Assembly (NCBI GenBank): GCA_021151585.1 | Contig: JAGKWX010000019.1 | Span: forward strand, 1 to 44,361 | DNA from: Alphaproteobacteria bacterium | GTDB taxonomy: Bacteria > Pseudomonadota > Gammaproteobacteria > JAGOUN01 | DNA length: 44,361 bases | Reading direction: 5' to 3' | Part shown: positions 32,901 to 41,649 of the stretch, piece by piece | How the letters are laid out: every line of letters starts with the position of its first letter | Position numbering within the stretch: the first letter of the stretch is position 1 | The notes under the pieces: model-generated | The model's input: only the letters and a program-made list of their open reading frames with translations | Database searches by the model: none | What the model was told of the DNA's origin: nothing | Position numbers and translations under genes: made by a program

Positions 32901-35573
32901 ATGCTAGGTTCTTTGTCAAAATTAGTCAGTATAATCTTGGGTAGCCGTAATCAACGTTTGATCAAAAAATACAATCGAAATGTTGCAAAAATTAATCAGT
33001 TAGAGTCTGTGTATCAGGCTTTATCCGATGCAGAGTTAACTCAAAAAACGATGATATTTAAACAGCGATTTCAAGCCGGTGAAAGTTTAGATCAGCTGTT
33101 GCCGGAAGCTTTTGCGGTGGTGCGTGAAGCTGGTAAGCGCAGTTTGAACATGCGCCACTTTGATGTCCAATTAATCGGTGGTATGGCTTTGCATGAAGGT
33201 AAGGTTGCAGAAATGGGCACTGGTGAAGGCAAGACCTTGGTTTCTACTTTGCCAGCCTATTTAAATGCTTTGACAGGTAAATCTGTACATATTGTCACTG
33301 TTAATGATTATCTTGCCAAGCGCGATGCTGAATGGATGTTGCCATTGTATACTTTTTTAGGTATGTCGGTTGGCGTCGTTCTGCCAAATAAGTCGCATGC
33401 TGATAAAAAACAAGCGTATGCTGCTGATATAGTTTATGGTACAAACAATGAATACGGTTTTGATTATTTGCGCGATAACATGGCGTTTAATTTACAAGAT
33501 CGTGTTCAAGGTCATTTGAGTTACGCTATTATTGATGAGGTTGATTCTATTCTTATTGATGAGGCACGGACGCCGTTAATTATTTCTGGTGCTGCGGAAG
33601 ACAGTTCTGCTTTATATATTAAGATTAATCAATTAATCCCTAGTTTTCGACAGCAAACTGACAAAGAGGCTGAAGGGGATTTTTATGTTGATGAAAAAAA
33701 TAAACAAGTTTTTCTCTCTGAAGATGGCCACGCTACCGCAGAACGTTTGATGCGCGAAGCCGGTTTGATTAAAGAAGAAGAAAGTCTCTACGATGCGACG
33801 AATATCATGCTCATGCATCATTTGCATGCTGCTTTGCGTGCAAATTCGCTCTATCAAGCTAATGTTGACTACATTATACAAGATGGTGAGGTCGTCATCG
33901 TTGATGAGCATACTGGTCGTACTATGCCCGGGCGTCGTTGGTCTGAAGGTTTGCATCAAGCAGTGGAAGCTAAAGAAGGCGTTCGTATTCAAAATGAAAA
34001 TCAAACGCTTGCTTCCGTGACATTTCAAAACTTTTTTCGTATGTATGATAAGATTTCCGGTATGACAGGGACCGCCGATACCGAAGCTTATGAATTGCAT
34101 CAAATTTATGGCTTAGAAGTCGTTGTTATTCCAACGAATAGACCTATCGCTCGTAAAGATTTTCCTGATTTGGTGTATATGACGCCTGAAGAAAAATTTG
34201 AAGCTATTCTGCTGGATATTGAAACTGCGCGCGCCAAAGGCCAGCCGGTGCTGGTCGGTACGGTTTCGATAGAAGTATCAGAATTTTTATCCAATCTACT
34301 CAGGCAAAAAAACATTCCGCATAGTGTGTTGAATGCTAAATTTCACGAAAAAGAAGCTGAAATTATCGCCGAAGCAGGACGCCCAGGTCATGTTACCATT
34401 GCCACTAACATGGCTGGTCGGGGGACAGATATTGTCTTGGGTGGTAATGTTGACAAGGAAATTGCTCATGTGGATAACCCAACGCCAGAGCAAATTGAAC
34501 AATTGCGAGCTGAATGGCGTAAGCGGCAAGAAGACGTTTTGGCAGCCGGTGGTTTATATGTGATTGGTACCGAGCGTCATGAGTCGCGTCGTATTGATAA
34601 TCAATTGCGTGGTCGTTGTGGTCGCCAGGGTGACCCAGGTGCGTCAAGATTTTATTTATCACTCGATGATGCTTTATTACGTATTTTCGCAGGCGGCAAA
34701 GTCAAGGCGCTAATGAGTCGAATTGGTGTTGAGCGAGGCACGGCTCTTGAGTCGAGCTTGTTAACGCGGTGCATTGAAAATGCGCAGCGTAAAGTAGAGG
34801 CGCACAATTTTGACATTCGCAAACAATTGTTGCAGTACGATGATGTGGCTAATGATCAGCGACAAGTAGTATATCAGCAGCGCACACAGTTAATGATGCA
34901 GCAAGATCTTTCCGAAAATATTCATAAGATGCGTGAGCAGGTTATTAATGAAGTTTTTGCACAATATATTCCAGAAAATTCGCTTGAAGAAAGCTGGGAT
35001 ACAGTTGGTTTAGAGCATTGTTTGGCAGATGAGTTTGCGACTAAGATTGTTTTGCGTCATGCTGATAATGACGAGCTGTCAGAATCGCGAGAAGAGATGC
35101 TGGCAAGAGTTCAAGTTGAGGTGAACAAGACTTTGGCTGAGAAGGCGGTTTCGGTTGATCCTGATCTCATGCGCTCTTTTGAAAAAAATGTCATGCTGCA
35201 AACCTTGGATACCCATTGGAAAGAACATTTGGCGTCCATGGATTACTTGCGTCAAGGTATTCATTTGCGTAGTTATGCACAAAAAGATCCTAAACAAGAA
35301 TATAAGCGCGAAGCATTTGCACTATTCGCGCGTATGTTGGGGCAAATTAAACGACAAGTTATATCAGTGTTATCTAGCTTTCGAGTGCAGGTTCAGGAAA
35401 ATGCTGAAGCTGTTGAGGCAGTGCAAAGTCAACTCACTGATTATTCTACAAGCTTGAAACAGGATGGTGTTGTCGATATGTCTTCAGCTAATGACGGCGA
35501 GAAAATAGGGCGCAATGACCCATGTTACTGTGGTTCAGGCAATAAATTTAAACAATGCCATGGTAAGATATAA
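32901..35573 (+). CDS. secA: Preprotein translocase ATPase SecA
   Basis: SecA drives unfolded preproteins through SecYEG. The 890-residue protein has Walker A MGTGEGKTLVS, the VTVNDYLAKRDAEWM segment, Walker B IIDEVDSILIDEARTPLIISG, TNMAGRGTDIVLGGNV and RIDNQLRGRCGRQGDPG. The C-terminal zinc/SecB-binding tail is intact: NDPCYCGSGNKFKQCHGKI. Start 32901 is family-typical (MLGSLSKLVSIILGSRNQR). Its Shine-Dalgarno is weak. lpxC-dciA-secA order is preserved apart from the unknown gene inserted before it. Confidence 0.98.
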   Translation: MLGSLSKLVSIILGSRNQRLIKKYNRNVAKINQLESVYQALSDAELTQKTMIFKQRFQAGESLDQLLPEAFAVVREAGKRSLNMRHFDVQLIGGMALHEGKVAEMGTGEGKTLVSTLPAYLNALTGKSVHIVTVNDYLAKRDAEWMLPLYTFLGMSVGVVLPNKSHADKKQAYAADIVYGTNNEYGFDYLRDNMAFNLQDRVQGHLSYAIIDEVDSILIDEARTPLIISGAAEDSSALYIKINQLIPSFRQQTDKEAEGDFYVDEKNKQVFLSEDGHATAERLMREAGLIKEEESLYDATNIMLMHHLHAALRANSLYQANVDYIIQDGEVVIVDEHTGRTMPGRRWSEGLHQAVEAKEGVRIQNENQTLASVTFQNFFRMYDKISGMTGTADTEAYELHQIYGLEVVVIPTNRPIARKDFPDLVYMTPEEKFEAILLDIETARAKGQPVLVGTVSIEVSEFLSNLLRQKNIPHSVLNAKFHEKEAEIIAEAGRPGHVTIATNMAGRGTDIVLGGNVDKEIAHVDNPTPEQIEQLRAEWRKRQEDVLAAGGLYVIGTERHESRRIDNQLRGRCGRQGDPGASRFYLSLDDALLRIFAGGKVKALMSRIGVERGTALESSLLTRCIENAQRKVEAHNFDIRKQLLQYDDVANDQRQVVYQQRTQLMMQQDLSENIHKMREQVINEVFAQYIPENSLEESWDTVGLEHCLADEFATKIVLRHADNDELSESREEMLARVQVEVNKTLAEKAVSVDPDLMRSFEKNVMLQTLDTHWKEHLASMDYLRQGIHLRSYAQKDPKQEYKREAFALFARMLGQIKRQVISVLSSFRVQVQENAEAVEAVQSQLTDYSTSLKQDGVVDMSSANDGEKIGRNDPCYCGSGNKFKQCHGKI

Positions 35574-35579
35574 ATAAAT

Positions 35580-35716
35580 ATAGAGCACCTCTTGGTAGGT
35601 AATGTTAAACATCTATCTATCTGCGGTTACAATAGTGGCGACTGACACACCCCGGTGTAGGTTGGGGTGAGGCAGTAGTTGGTTGAAGTTGAAATGAAAA
35701 AACCAAGAGGCTCTAT
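35580..35716. repeat. Inverted-repeat element after secA (MITE- or REP-like)
   Basis: 35580-35596 (ATAGAGCACCTCTTGGT) is complementary to 35702-35716 (ACCAAGAGGCTCTAT) apart from a two-base bulge. The interior has a CACCCC/GGGGTG hairpin (35648-35669). At 137 bases with terminal inverted repeats it looks like a small mobile element, or in RNA a large stem downstream of secA. The rest of the 35574-35934 gap holds a CTGAGA/TCTCAG inverted repeat (35819-35860) and the likely sdhC promoter. Confidence 0.55.
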
Positions 35717-35892
35717 CGATTTTGTAGTTGTGCACTATTGGTTCGATACCTTGTTGATCTGTATTCGCGAGTCAGTAGCTGCACAATTTCCACTTATATA
35801 TTTTCTAACATGCTGTTGCTGAGATGTGATATATTAACAATTATTAATGTTTAGTCTCAGTGGAAAGCATTTTTTTTCCAGTCAACTCGCGC

Positions 35893-35898
35893 TATACT
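35893..35898 (+). promoter_or_regulatory. Likely -10 box of the sdhCDAB operon
   Basis: TATACT lies about 37 bases before the sdhC ATG. The matching -35 region (about 35870) is only a T-run, so the promoter would be weak or activator-dependent. The assignment is by position and -10 similarity. Confidence 0.35.
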
Positions 35899-35934
35899 CT
35901 GCACCACTTGTTTTATGCGCTTAAAAGGTAGGAT

Positions 35935-36306
35935 ATGAACAAAAAACGACCAAAAAATCTTAGTTTAACGACAATAAAATTTCCAGTAACCGCTATTAGT
36001 TCGATTTTACATCGTGCTTCTGGCTTTATTTTGTTCTTATTGATCCCATTTTTTCTTTGGGGATTTGCGCTTGCTTTTACTGCTGAAGGATACGCTCGTT
36101 TGCAAATTGGGCAAGATTGCTGGGTAATGAAATTCATCGAGTGGTTTTTGTTATCAGGTTTGATTTATCACATTATCGCAGGTGTTCGTCATTTGTGTAT
36201 GGATATGGGCTTGTTTGAAGAAAAAGTATCTGGGCGAGTGTCTGCCTGGGTAGTGGTGTTACTAAGCGCGGTACTAATTATTTTAGCAGGAGGGTGGTTA
36301 TTATGA
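35935..36306 (+). CDS. sdhC: Succinate dehydrogenase cytochrome b556 subunit
   Basis: SdhC is one of the two membrane anchors of complex II and helps bind heme b and ubiquinone. The 123-residue protein has three spans. The SSILHRASGFILF motif carries the quinone-site Ser/Arg, and LIYHIIAGVRHLCMD the heme histidine. AAGGTAGGA precedes the ATG. Its TGA overlaps the sdhD ATG (ATGA). First gene of the sdhCDAB operon. Confidence 0.95.
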   Translation: MNKKRPKNLSLTTIKFPVTAISSILHRASGFILFLLIPFFLWGFALAFTAEGYARLQIGQDCWVMKFIEWFLLSGLIYHIIAGVRHLCMDMGLFEEKVSGRVSAWVVVLLSAVLIILAGGWLL

Positions 36307-36644
36307 ATATGGTGTCAGTTCCACAACAAGGCGTAAAAGATTGGGTTAAGCAACGTGTTACTGCCGTTTTGTTGCTTGCTTATTTAATCATTTTAGCGGT
36401 TGTTATTGCCATGCATCAGCCCTTGGACTTTGCAACTTGGCAAAGCATTTTTCATCCACTATGGTTTAAGATTTTTTCTATTATAGCATTTTTGAGTGTT
36501 GTTGTTCATGCTTGGGTTGGTATGTGGACAATATTCACTGACTATGTGCATCCATGGGGGTTGCGTTTTGTATTGATGTGGGTTGTAGCGTTAGGATTAT
36601 TCGCTTACTTCGTTTGGTTCATACAAATTATCTGGGGAGTATAA
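36303..36644 (+). CDS. sdhD: Succinate dehydrogenase membrane anchor subunit
   Basis: SdhD is the second hydrophobic anchor of complex II. The 113-residue product has three spans. VKQRVTAVLLLAYLI and VVVHAWVGMWTIFTDYVHPWGLR are family signatures, the latter with the heme-ligand histidine and the quinone-site Asp-Tyr. AGGAGG lies nine bases before ATG 36303, which overlaps the sdhC stop. A GTG at 36294 is in frame but overlaps that Shine-Dalgarno. sdhA starts four bases after the stop. Confidence 0.93.
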   Translation: MNMVSVPQQGVKDWVKQRVTAVLLLAYLIILAVVIAMHQPLDFATWQSIFHPLWFKIFSIIAFLSVVVHAWVGMWTIFTDYVHPWGLRFVLMWVVALGLFAYFVWFIQIIWGV

Positions 36645-36648
36645 GAAA

Positions 36649-38418
36649 ATGGCGAGTATTTCGGTTAAAGAATTTGATGCTGTTATTGTTGGTGGCGGTG
36701 GCGCAGGTTTGCGCGCAAGCTTGCAAATGGCGGCATCTGGTTTAAATGTTGCTGTGGTCTCAAAAGTATTTCCGACTCGTTCTCATACAGTAGCAGCGCA
36801 AGGTGGTATTAACGCTGCATTAGGAAATATGGGTGTCGATGAATGGCGTTGGCATGCATATGACACAGTGATGGGTTCTGATTGCTTAGGTGATCAAGAC
36901 GCGATTGAGTATATGTGTAAACATGCTCCAGCAACCATTATTGAATTAGAGCATATGGGCTTACCCTTTTCACGCACAGAAGAAGGTAAGATTTATCAGC
37001 GTTCATTTGGTGGTCAAACAACAAACTATGGAGAAAAAATTGCACAGAGAACCTGTTGTGCATCAGACAGAACAGGTCATGCTATGTTGCATGCCTTATA
37101 TCAACAAAATGTTGCTGCTAAAACCAATTTTTTAAATGAGTGGTTTGCTATTGATTTGGTTAAAAATAAACAAAATCACGTCGTAGGCGTTATTGCGATG
37201 TCCATAGAGACGGGTGAATTGACTTACCTAAAATCCAAAGCGACTGTTATTGCGACTGGCGGCGCTGGTAAAATTTATAAATCAACGACCAATGCGCATA
37301 TCAACACCGGTGATGGTATCGGTATGGTGCTGCGTGCCGGCTTCGCGGTGCAAGATATGGAATTCTGGCAATTCCATCCAACAGGCGTTGCCGGTGCTGG
37401 TGTGTTAATTACTGAAGGCGTGCGAGGTGAAGGCGGTTATTTAACCAATGGTTTGGGCGAACGTTTTATGGAACGTTATGCGCCGCATTTAAAAGATTTG
37501 GCTTGTCGTGATGAAGTGTCACGCGCATCTATGATGGAAATTCGTGAAGGTCGCGGTTGTGGTCCGAATAAAGATCACGTTTTGCTGCATCTTGATCACT
37601 TAGGTCTAAAAGTTATTGAAGAACGTTTGCCTGGTATTCGTGAAATTGCGAAAACCTTTGCCGGCGTTGATCCGATTAAAGATCCGATTCCTGTGATTCC
37701 AACCTGTCATTATATGATGGGCGGTATTCCAACCAATCCTTTGGGGCAAGCAATTACTGTTGATGCGAATGGCAATGATGTTGCGATCGAAGGTTTGTAT
37801 GCAGCGGGTGAAGCGGCGTGTGTATCTGTTCATGGTGCAAATCGCTTAGGTGCGAATTCATTGTTGGATATCGTGGTTTTTGGTCGCGCGATTGGTTTGA
37901 CGCTTGAAAAATCCCTCAAAGAAAACAGAGAAGACGTGTCAGTGAGTGATGACGATATTGAACAAGCATTAACACGTTATAACCGTTGGCAAAACAATCC
38001 TGAAGGCGGTGAAGATCCTGAAGTCATTCGTACAGAAATGTGTGAAATTATGCAAAACGATTTTGGTGTTTTCCGTACAGCTGAGCATATGGCAACAGGC
38101 TTAGAAAAATTAAAAGCTTTGCGCGAACGCTTACAACAAGCGTCTTTAAAAGATAAAAGTAAAACCTTTAATACTGCTCGTGTTGAAGCGATGGAAATGG
38201 ATAATTTGATGGAAACAGCCTATGCGACGGCGAAACTAGCTAATTTCCGCACGGAAAGTCGTGGTGCGCATTCACGTTTTGATTATCCAAAGCGTGATGA
38301 TGCAAACTGGTTGAAGCATACGGTGTATATTAACGATGGTGAACGCATTGCATTTCGTGAGGTTAATATGTCACCAAAAGAAATGGCGCCTGTCCCAGTC
38401 AAAGAGCGGGAACATTAA
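36649..38418 (+). CDS. sdhA: Succinate dehydrogenase flavoprotein subunit
   Basis: SdhA oxidises succinate to fumarate on covalently bound FAD. The 589-residue protein begins with the dinucleotide fold DAVIVGGGGAGLRASLQMA. The flavinylated histidine lies in TRSHTVAAQGGINAALGN. Active-site blocks include QFHPTGVAGAGVLITEG, RDEVSRASMMEIREGRG and HGANRLGANSLLDIVVFGR. ATGs and spacing show tight coupling to sdhD. A hairpin lies between it and sdhB. Confidence 0.98.
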   Translation: MASISVKEFDAVIVGGGGAGLRASLQMAASGLNVAVVSKVFPTRSHTVAAQGGINAALGNMGVDEWRWHAYDTVMGSDCLGDQDAIEYMCKHAPATIIELEHMGLPFSRTEEGKIYQRSFGGQTTNYGEKIAQRTCCASDRTGHAMLHALYQQNVAAKTNFLNEWFAIDLVKNKQNHVVGVIAMSIETGELTYLKSKATVIATGGAGKIYKSTTNAHINTGDGIGMVLRAGFAVQDMEFWQFHPTGVAGAGVLITEGVRGEGGYLTNGLGERFMERYAPHLKDLACRDEVSRASMMEIREGRGCGPNKDHVLLHLDHLGLKVIEERLPGIREIAKTFAGVDPIKDPIPVIPTCHYMMGGIPTNPLGQAITVDANGNDVAIEGLYAAGEAACVSVHGANRLGANSLLDIVVFGRAIGLTLEKSLKENREDVSVSDDDIEQALTRYNRWQNNPEGGEDPEVIRTEMCEIMQNDFGVFRTAEHMATGLEKLKALRERLQQASLKDKSKTFNTARVEAMEMDNLMETAYATAKLANFRTESRGAHSRFDYPKRDDANWLKHTVYINDGERIAFREVNMSPKEMAPVPVKEREH

Positions 38419-38425
38419 AAAAACA

Positions 38426-38452
38426 TCACCTCTCTCTTTTGTGGAGAGGTGA
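38426..38452 (+). other. Intercistronic hairpin between sdhA and sdhB
   Basis: TCACCTCTC (38426-38434) pairs perfectly with GAGAGGTGA (38444-38452) over a nine-base loop. No T-run follows, so it is unlikely to terminate. Such hairpins can protect the upstream message and set unequal amounts of SdhA and SdhB mRNA. Confidence 0.6.
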
Positions 38453-38485
38453 AGATCGTTAATGAGTAAATGAGGTGAATAAATA

Positions 38486-39220
38486 ATGAGCGAACTAACA
38501 ACTTTTGAAATCTACCGCTATAACCCTGATGTTGATACCAAGCCGTATATGAAGACATATCAGTTAGATTTAAAAAAATATAACTGCATTATGGTCCTCG
38601 ATGCTTTGGTAGAATTAAAGAAGCAAGATCATACATTAACATTCCGTAAATCATGTCGCGAAGGCGTTTGTGGTTCAGATGGAATGAATATTAACGGCAA
38701 AAATGGTTTGGCTTGTATTACCCATTTATCTTCATTAAAAGGCGCATCTAAAATCACCTTGCGACCATTGCCTGGCATGCCCGTCGTGCGTGATTTGGTC
38801 GTTGATATGACGCAATTTTATAAACAATACGACAAAGTTAAGCCGTATTTAATTAATGATCAACCACCGCCTGCGAAAGAGCGTTTACAGTCACCAGAAG
38901 ATCGTAAAAAGCTCGATGGTTTGTACGAATGTATTTTATGTGCATGTTGTTCGACATCGTGCCCATCGTTTTGGTGGAATCCCGACAAATTTGTTGGTCC
39001 GCAAGGCTTGTTACATGCGTATCGTTTTATTGCAGATAGCCGTGATACAGCAACGCAAGAGCGTTTAGCGGATTTAAGCGATCCATTTAGTTTATTCCGT
39101 TGTCGTGGCATTATGAATTGCGTCAGCGTATGTCCGAAAGGATTAAATCCAACAGCTGCGATTGGGAAAATCCGTTCAATGTTGTTAAAAGAAAGTGTTG
39201 GTATTAACTCCAAAGAGTAA
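38486..39220 (+). CDS. sdhB: Succinate dehydrogenase iron-sulfur subunit
   Basis: SdhB passes electrons from FAD to quinone through three Fe-S clusters. The 244-residue protein shows the [2Fe-2S] ligands in CREGVCGSDGMNINGKNGLAC. The [4Fe-4S] and [3Fe-4S] ligands lie in CILCACCSTSCPSFWW and CRGIMNCVSVCPKGLNP. GAGGTGAATA precedes the ATG. It ends the operon and is followed by an inverted repeat. Confidence 0.98.
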   Translation: MSELTTFEIYRYNPDVDTKPYMKTYQLDLKKYNCIMVLDALVELKKQDHTLTFRKSCREGVCGSDGMNINGKNGLACITHLSSLKGASKITLRPLPGMPVVRDLVVDMTQFYKQYDKVKPYLINDQPPPAKERLQSPEDRKKLDGLYECILCACCSTSCPSFWWNPDKFVGPQGLLHAYRFIADSRDTATQERLADLSDPFSLFRCRGIMNCVSVCPKGLNPTAAIGKIRSMLLKESVGINSKE

Positions 39221-39248
39221 AAAATAGATTTGATCGATCTATCAATCT

Positions 39249-39296
39249 AGGGTCAGGGTAAATTGACGTATCAATTTCCTCTGACCCTGTTGTTTT
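39249..39296 (+). terminator. Inverted repeat after sdhB, terminator and RAYT/REP-like
   Basis: AGGGTCAG pairs with CTGACCCT (39249-39256 with 39281-39288). Inside, AAATTGA pairs with TCAATTT around a CGTA loop; GTTGTTTT follows. It can act as terminator of sdhCDAB. The GGGTCAGxGTAAATT half-site closely resembles inverted repeats linked to REP-associated tyrosine transposases in many proteobacteria. The following 39297-39729 stretch is A/T-rich and holds no convincing gene. Confidence 0.6.
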
Positions 39297-39729
39297 CATT
39301 GTTGTCTAGAAAAAAAACAGAAAATAACAGAAGTACTTTAGTAGAAATGTTGCATGAAGAAGTAATAAGGTGATATAAAAATCTTAACCTGGATGAGTTT
39401 GACAGGAATGAAGTTAATCGAATCATTGGAATACCTTGATCGCAATTCAATCTGCAATTTTTCAATTAGTCGAGCTCGATCTCCAGTATATTTACTGGTA
39501 TTTTTTTGTTACAAACCGGCAAAAAAAATTTTAAGCATTGATAATGACTATGTATTTATTTTGTAAGCCGATTAATTACTATATCATCTGGCTAAATAGT
39601 TTATTATAAATATAAAAGCGAATTTCAATAATAAAATTATGCTTATAAAATTGACGCTTTTTCACCTTATAAGGTACAGTAAAAAAAGAATATAAACATT
39701 CGATCATCACGCTCGAAGTAACGGTTTAA

Positions 39730-40119
39730 CTAACCATCACTACAACAATAACCATCACAAAGAGCTCCATTAGGATAACAGCATGCTCCATTCAAGTTGA
39801 ACTCTGAACAGCTAGAGCCAGAGGAGCCGGCAGCGCATTGACTGCTTATTGAATTGGCGGTATTGTTTTTGTAACATATGCCCGTGCAGGCGCAAACATT
39901 TTCACCCGCTGCTCCAGTGCAACAAGGATTTTGACCGGGTTCGTTACCGCAAGCAGGATAATAGCCTGTAGGTATCTGTTGATTATTAGACCCGCTTCCA
40001 CTGCAGTTATTGTAATCAGTGGTGCCCTTTTGTGGAACACAGCAGAGAGTATTTGCAAAGGAAGAAATAAAATAAAAAACAAAAAAAGAAAGCACAAATG
40101 CCTTTAAATAATTGATCAT
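39730..40119 (-). CDS. Cysteine-rich exported protein of unknown function
   Basis: The 129-residue product starts with a clear signal peptide (MINYLKAFVLSFFVFYFISSFA). The mature part of about 107 residues contains 16 cysteines, several as CC pairs (TLCCV, NPCCTG, GACCY, GYCCSDG), and many Gly/Asn/Ser. No family was recognised. Even cysteine number and export point to a disulfide-knotted periplasmic or secreted protein, which would rely on the Dsb system (dsbB is in this window). The Shine-Dalgarno is weak. Isolated, next to transposase relics; horizontal gain is possible. Confidence 0.65.
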   Translation of the reverse strand: MINYLKAFVLSFFVFYFISSFANTLCCVPQKGTTDYNNCSGSGSNNQQIPTGYYPACGNEPGQNPCCTGAAGENVCACTGICYKNNTANSISSQCAAGSSGSSCSEFNLNGACCYPNGALCDGYCCSDG

Positions 40120-40413
40120 TTATTTATCCATATTATTAATTATTACACTATGCATTATTTTTTGCTGCAAATCAAGGCTTTTGACAGCAATTCAGCAATT
40201 CCCGCTTGCGAGGTAATATTACCTGCCAAGCTCGACATTGATTGCCTCATGAACAAAGCGGCTTAAAATCCAGCCGAAGCGCGGTTTTACGCGCACCTCA
40301 TTTTGTCCATTGTTTTCACAAAAGCCAATGTTAAGAAAAAGAAAACCGAACCCCATTCAGGTTAAGTCGATTGAACACGCTACCACACCGTTTCTTTCGG
40401 CGGTGCTCGATTA

Positions 40414-40925
40414 TCAGGATTTACCAATAAACGCCCACATCTGATAAAAACTTTCCCATACAAATAATTTGATGAGCGAACGCGCAAACTCAAACAATTC
40501 AATCAATGTTCCTGATTTTTTTCTCGCTTTTTGGTACGCGCTACAACAGAGCTGTTGCACCTGATCAATCAGAAAAGCGAGCAACATGAGCATAGTCATC
40601 ACAGAACATAAATTATTATATCCATGTCCGTAATTATGTTCAAAGTTGTACCCTTGTTTTTTGAGCGTATTAAACGTCTCATTCTCAATGCACCATCTTG
40701 ATCTGCCCGCACGCATCACGTGATAAACATTTTTTTCTGTTAATTTAATTTTCTTTACCCAACTAAAGTGTTGCACTTTTCCAGACGCTCTTTTTTTCGT
40801 GTATACTAAATATTAACACGATAATGATAATTGGCATCATTCAATGGAACATCATGATAACACTCAAACGTGTGTTCATTGCCTCTTGTTGTGTATAAGA
40901 CGCTGGTTTTAATGCCGAGATCCAA
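40414..40925 (-). pseudogene. Degenerate DDE transposase, C-terminal part
   Basis: Minus-strand translation gives LDLGIKTSVLYTTRGNEHTF, then HDVPLNDANYHYRVN, a frame break near 40815, and a continuous frame to 40414. That frame contains SRWCIENETFNTLKKQGYN and FEHNYGHG. The IENETFNTLK block is the catalytic-Glu end of DDE transposases of the IS4-like superfamily; the exact family was not identified. The N-terminal half is missing. The 40120-40413 flank contains a 14-base palindrome (40211-40224) and a CACCG/CGGTG hairpin. Confidence 0.75.
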
Positions 40926-40949
40926 TCAAATAGTAACTACTCGCGCCCC

Positions 40950-41160
40950 TCAAGCCAATATTTCATTTGCTAAAGCCATTTCAATTGCCAGTAATGGATT
41001 ATAACCTTGACTGGCCATCGTTTGCAGATAACTCGAAATTCGACAATACGCTTTTGCATAAATTTCTGATTAGAAACAACCTGATACTTTTTGTTTTACT
41101 TTTGCCATACGTAAATCACGTTCTGCACGATTATTTGTAAACTCTACTTCTGTGTAAAAG
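40950..41160 (-). pseudogene. IS66-family transposase relic (C-terminal end)
   Basis: Minus-strand translation reads EFTNNRAERDLRMAKVKQ, KVSGCF, an in-frame TAA, then SEIYAKAYCRISSYLQTMAS and GYNPLLAIEMAL. FTNNRAERDLR..K..QKVSGCF is the hallmark C-terminus of the IS66 transposase. The internal stop and missing N-terminus make it a pseudogene. It abuts the other two relics. Confidence 0.85.
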
Positions 41161-41170
41161 TCTCGGTTTA

Positions 41171-41226
41171 ATCTGACAGTCACTGTTTAACTGACATCGC
41201 CTGTAATATACATTACGCTGTCAGAT
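41171..41226. repeat. Inverted repeat at the junction of two transposase relics
   Basis: ATCTGACAG (41171-41179) and CTGTCAGAT (41218-41226) are perfect inverted repeats around 38 bases. It lies just where the IS66-like reading frame ends and the Tn5-like one begins, so it may be a remnant of insertion-sequence ends or of a small nested element. Confidence 0.5.
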
Positions 41227-41239
41227 CAGATCGAGACTA

Positions 41240-41480
41240 ACTGAAATAAGTAACACCGTTTCATGCCGTTTAATTCTTTCAAGTGTTGCTGTGCGGCGTT
41301 AAAATTTCTCCACGTTCACCTGGCCATTATCAAAAAATCTATATACCGCTTTTGTCTCCGACCAATTACCACAGGCTACCGGTATACTTTCATGGGGTTG
41401 GTTACCTAAAGTATTCAGCAAAGTCACTAATCCCTTATTTAAACGTTCATCGCCAAAATCAACCGTGATGTCCACTCCAT
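41240..41480 (-). pseudogene. Tn5/IS50-type (IS4 family) transposase relic, N-terminal domain
   Basis: Minus-strand translation gives VDFGDERLNKGLVTLLNTLG, then PVACGNWSETKAVYRFFDNG and, after a TAA, RRTATLERIKRHETVLLIS. These match the Tn5-type transposase DNA-binding domain (GDxRLNxRL, WxETKAAYRFFDN, TxxRxxxHxxVLLIxDT). The frame collapses after VLLIS, before the first catalytic Asp. Stops at both sides show it is dead. Confidence 0.8.
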
Positions 41481-41649
41481 TTCATCACCTCTGAAATGGG
41501 GCAGCTTAACCGGTTAAATATTGCCTATCAAATGCTTTTTAAGCGAAAACTTATCGGTAATGATGTGGTTTTACTTGACCAGAACACTTTCTCCAAAATA
41601 CATTAATCGAACGATGTTTCACGTTAAATATTTATTTGTCAAACACGGC

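Noticed and set aside
33633..34103. 156-codon minus-strand frame inside secA
   Set aside because: Shadow of secA; composition and lack of start signals do not support a gene.
39271..39465. Minus-strand 64-codon frame after sdhB
   Set aside because: It overlaps the sdhB terminator repeat, has no ribosome-binding site and no protein-like pattern.
39393..39560. Plus-strand frame of about 53 codons (starts MSLTGMKLIESLEYLD)
   Set aside because: No Shine-Dalgarno or promoter, A/T-rich context; probably chance.
40219..40356. Minus-strand 45-codon ORF (starts MGFGFLFLNIGFCENN) downstream of the transposase relic
   Set aside because: It is open and plausible-looking, but has no Shine-Dalgarno, lies in a decayed insertion-sequence region and matches nothing I can name.
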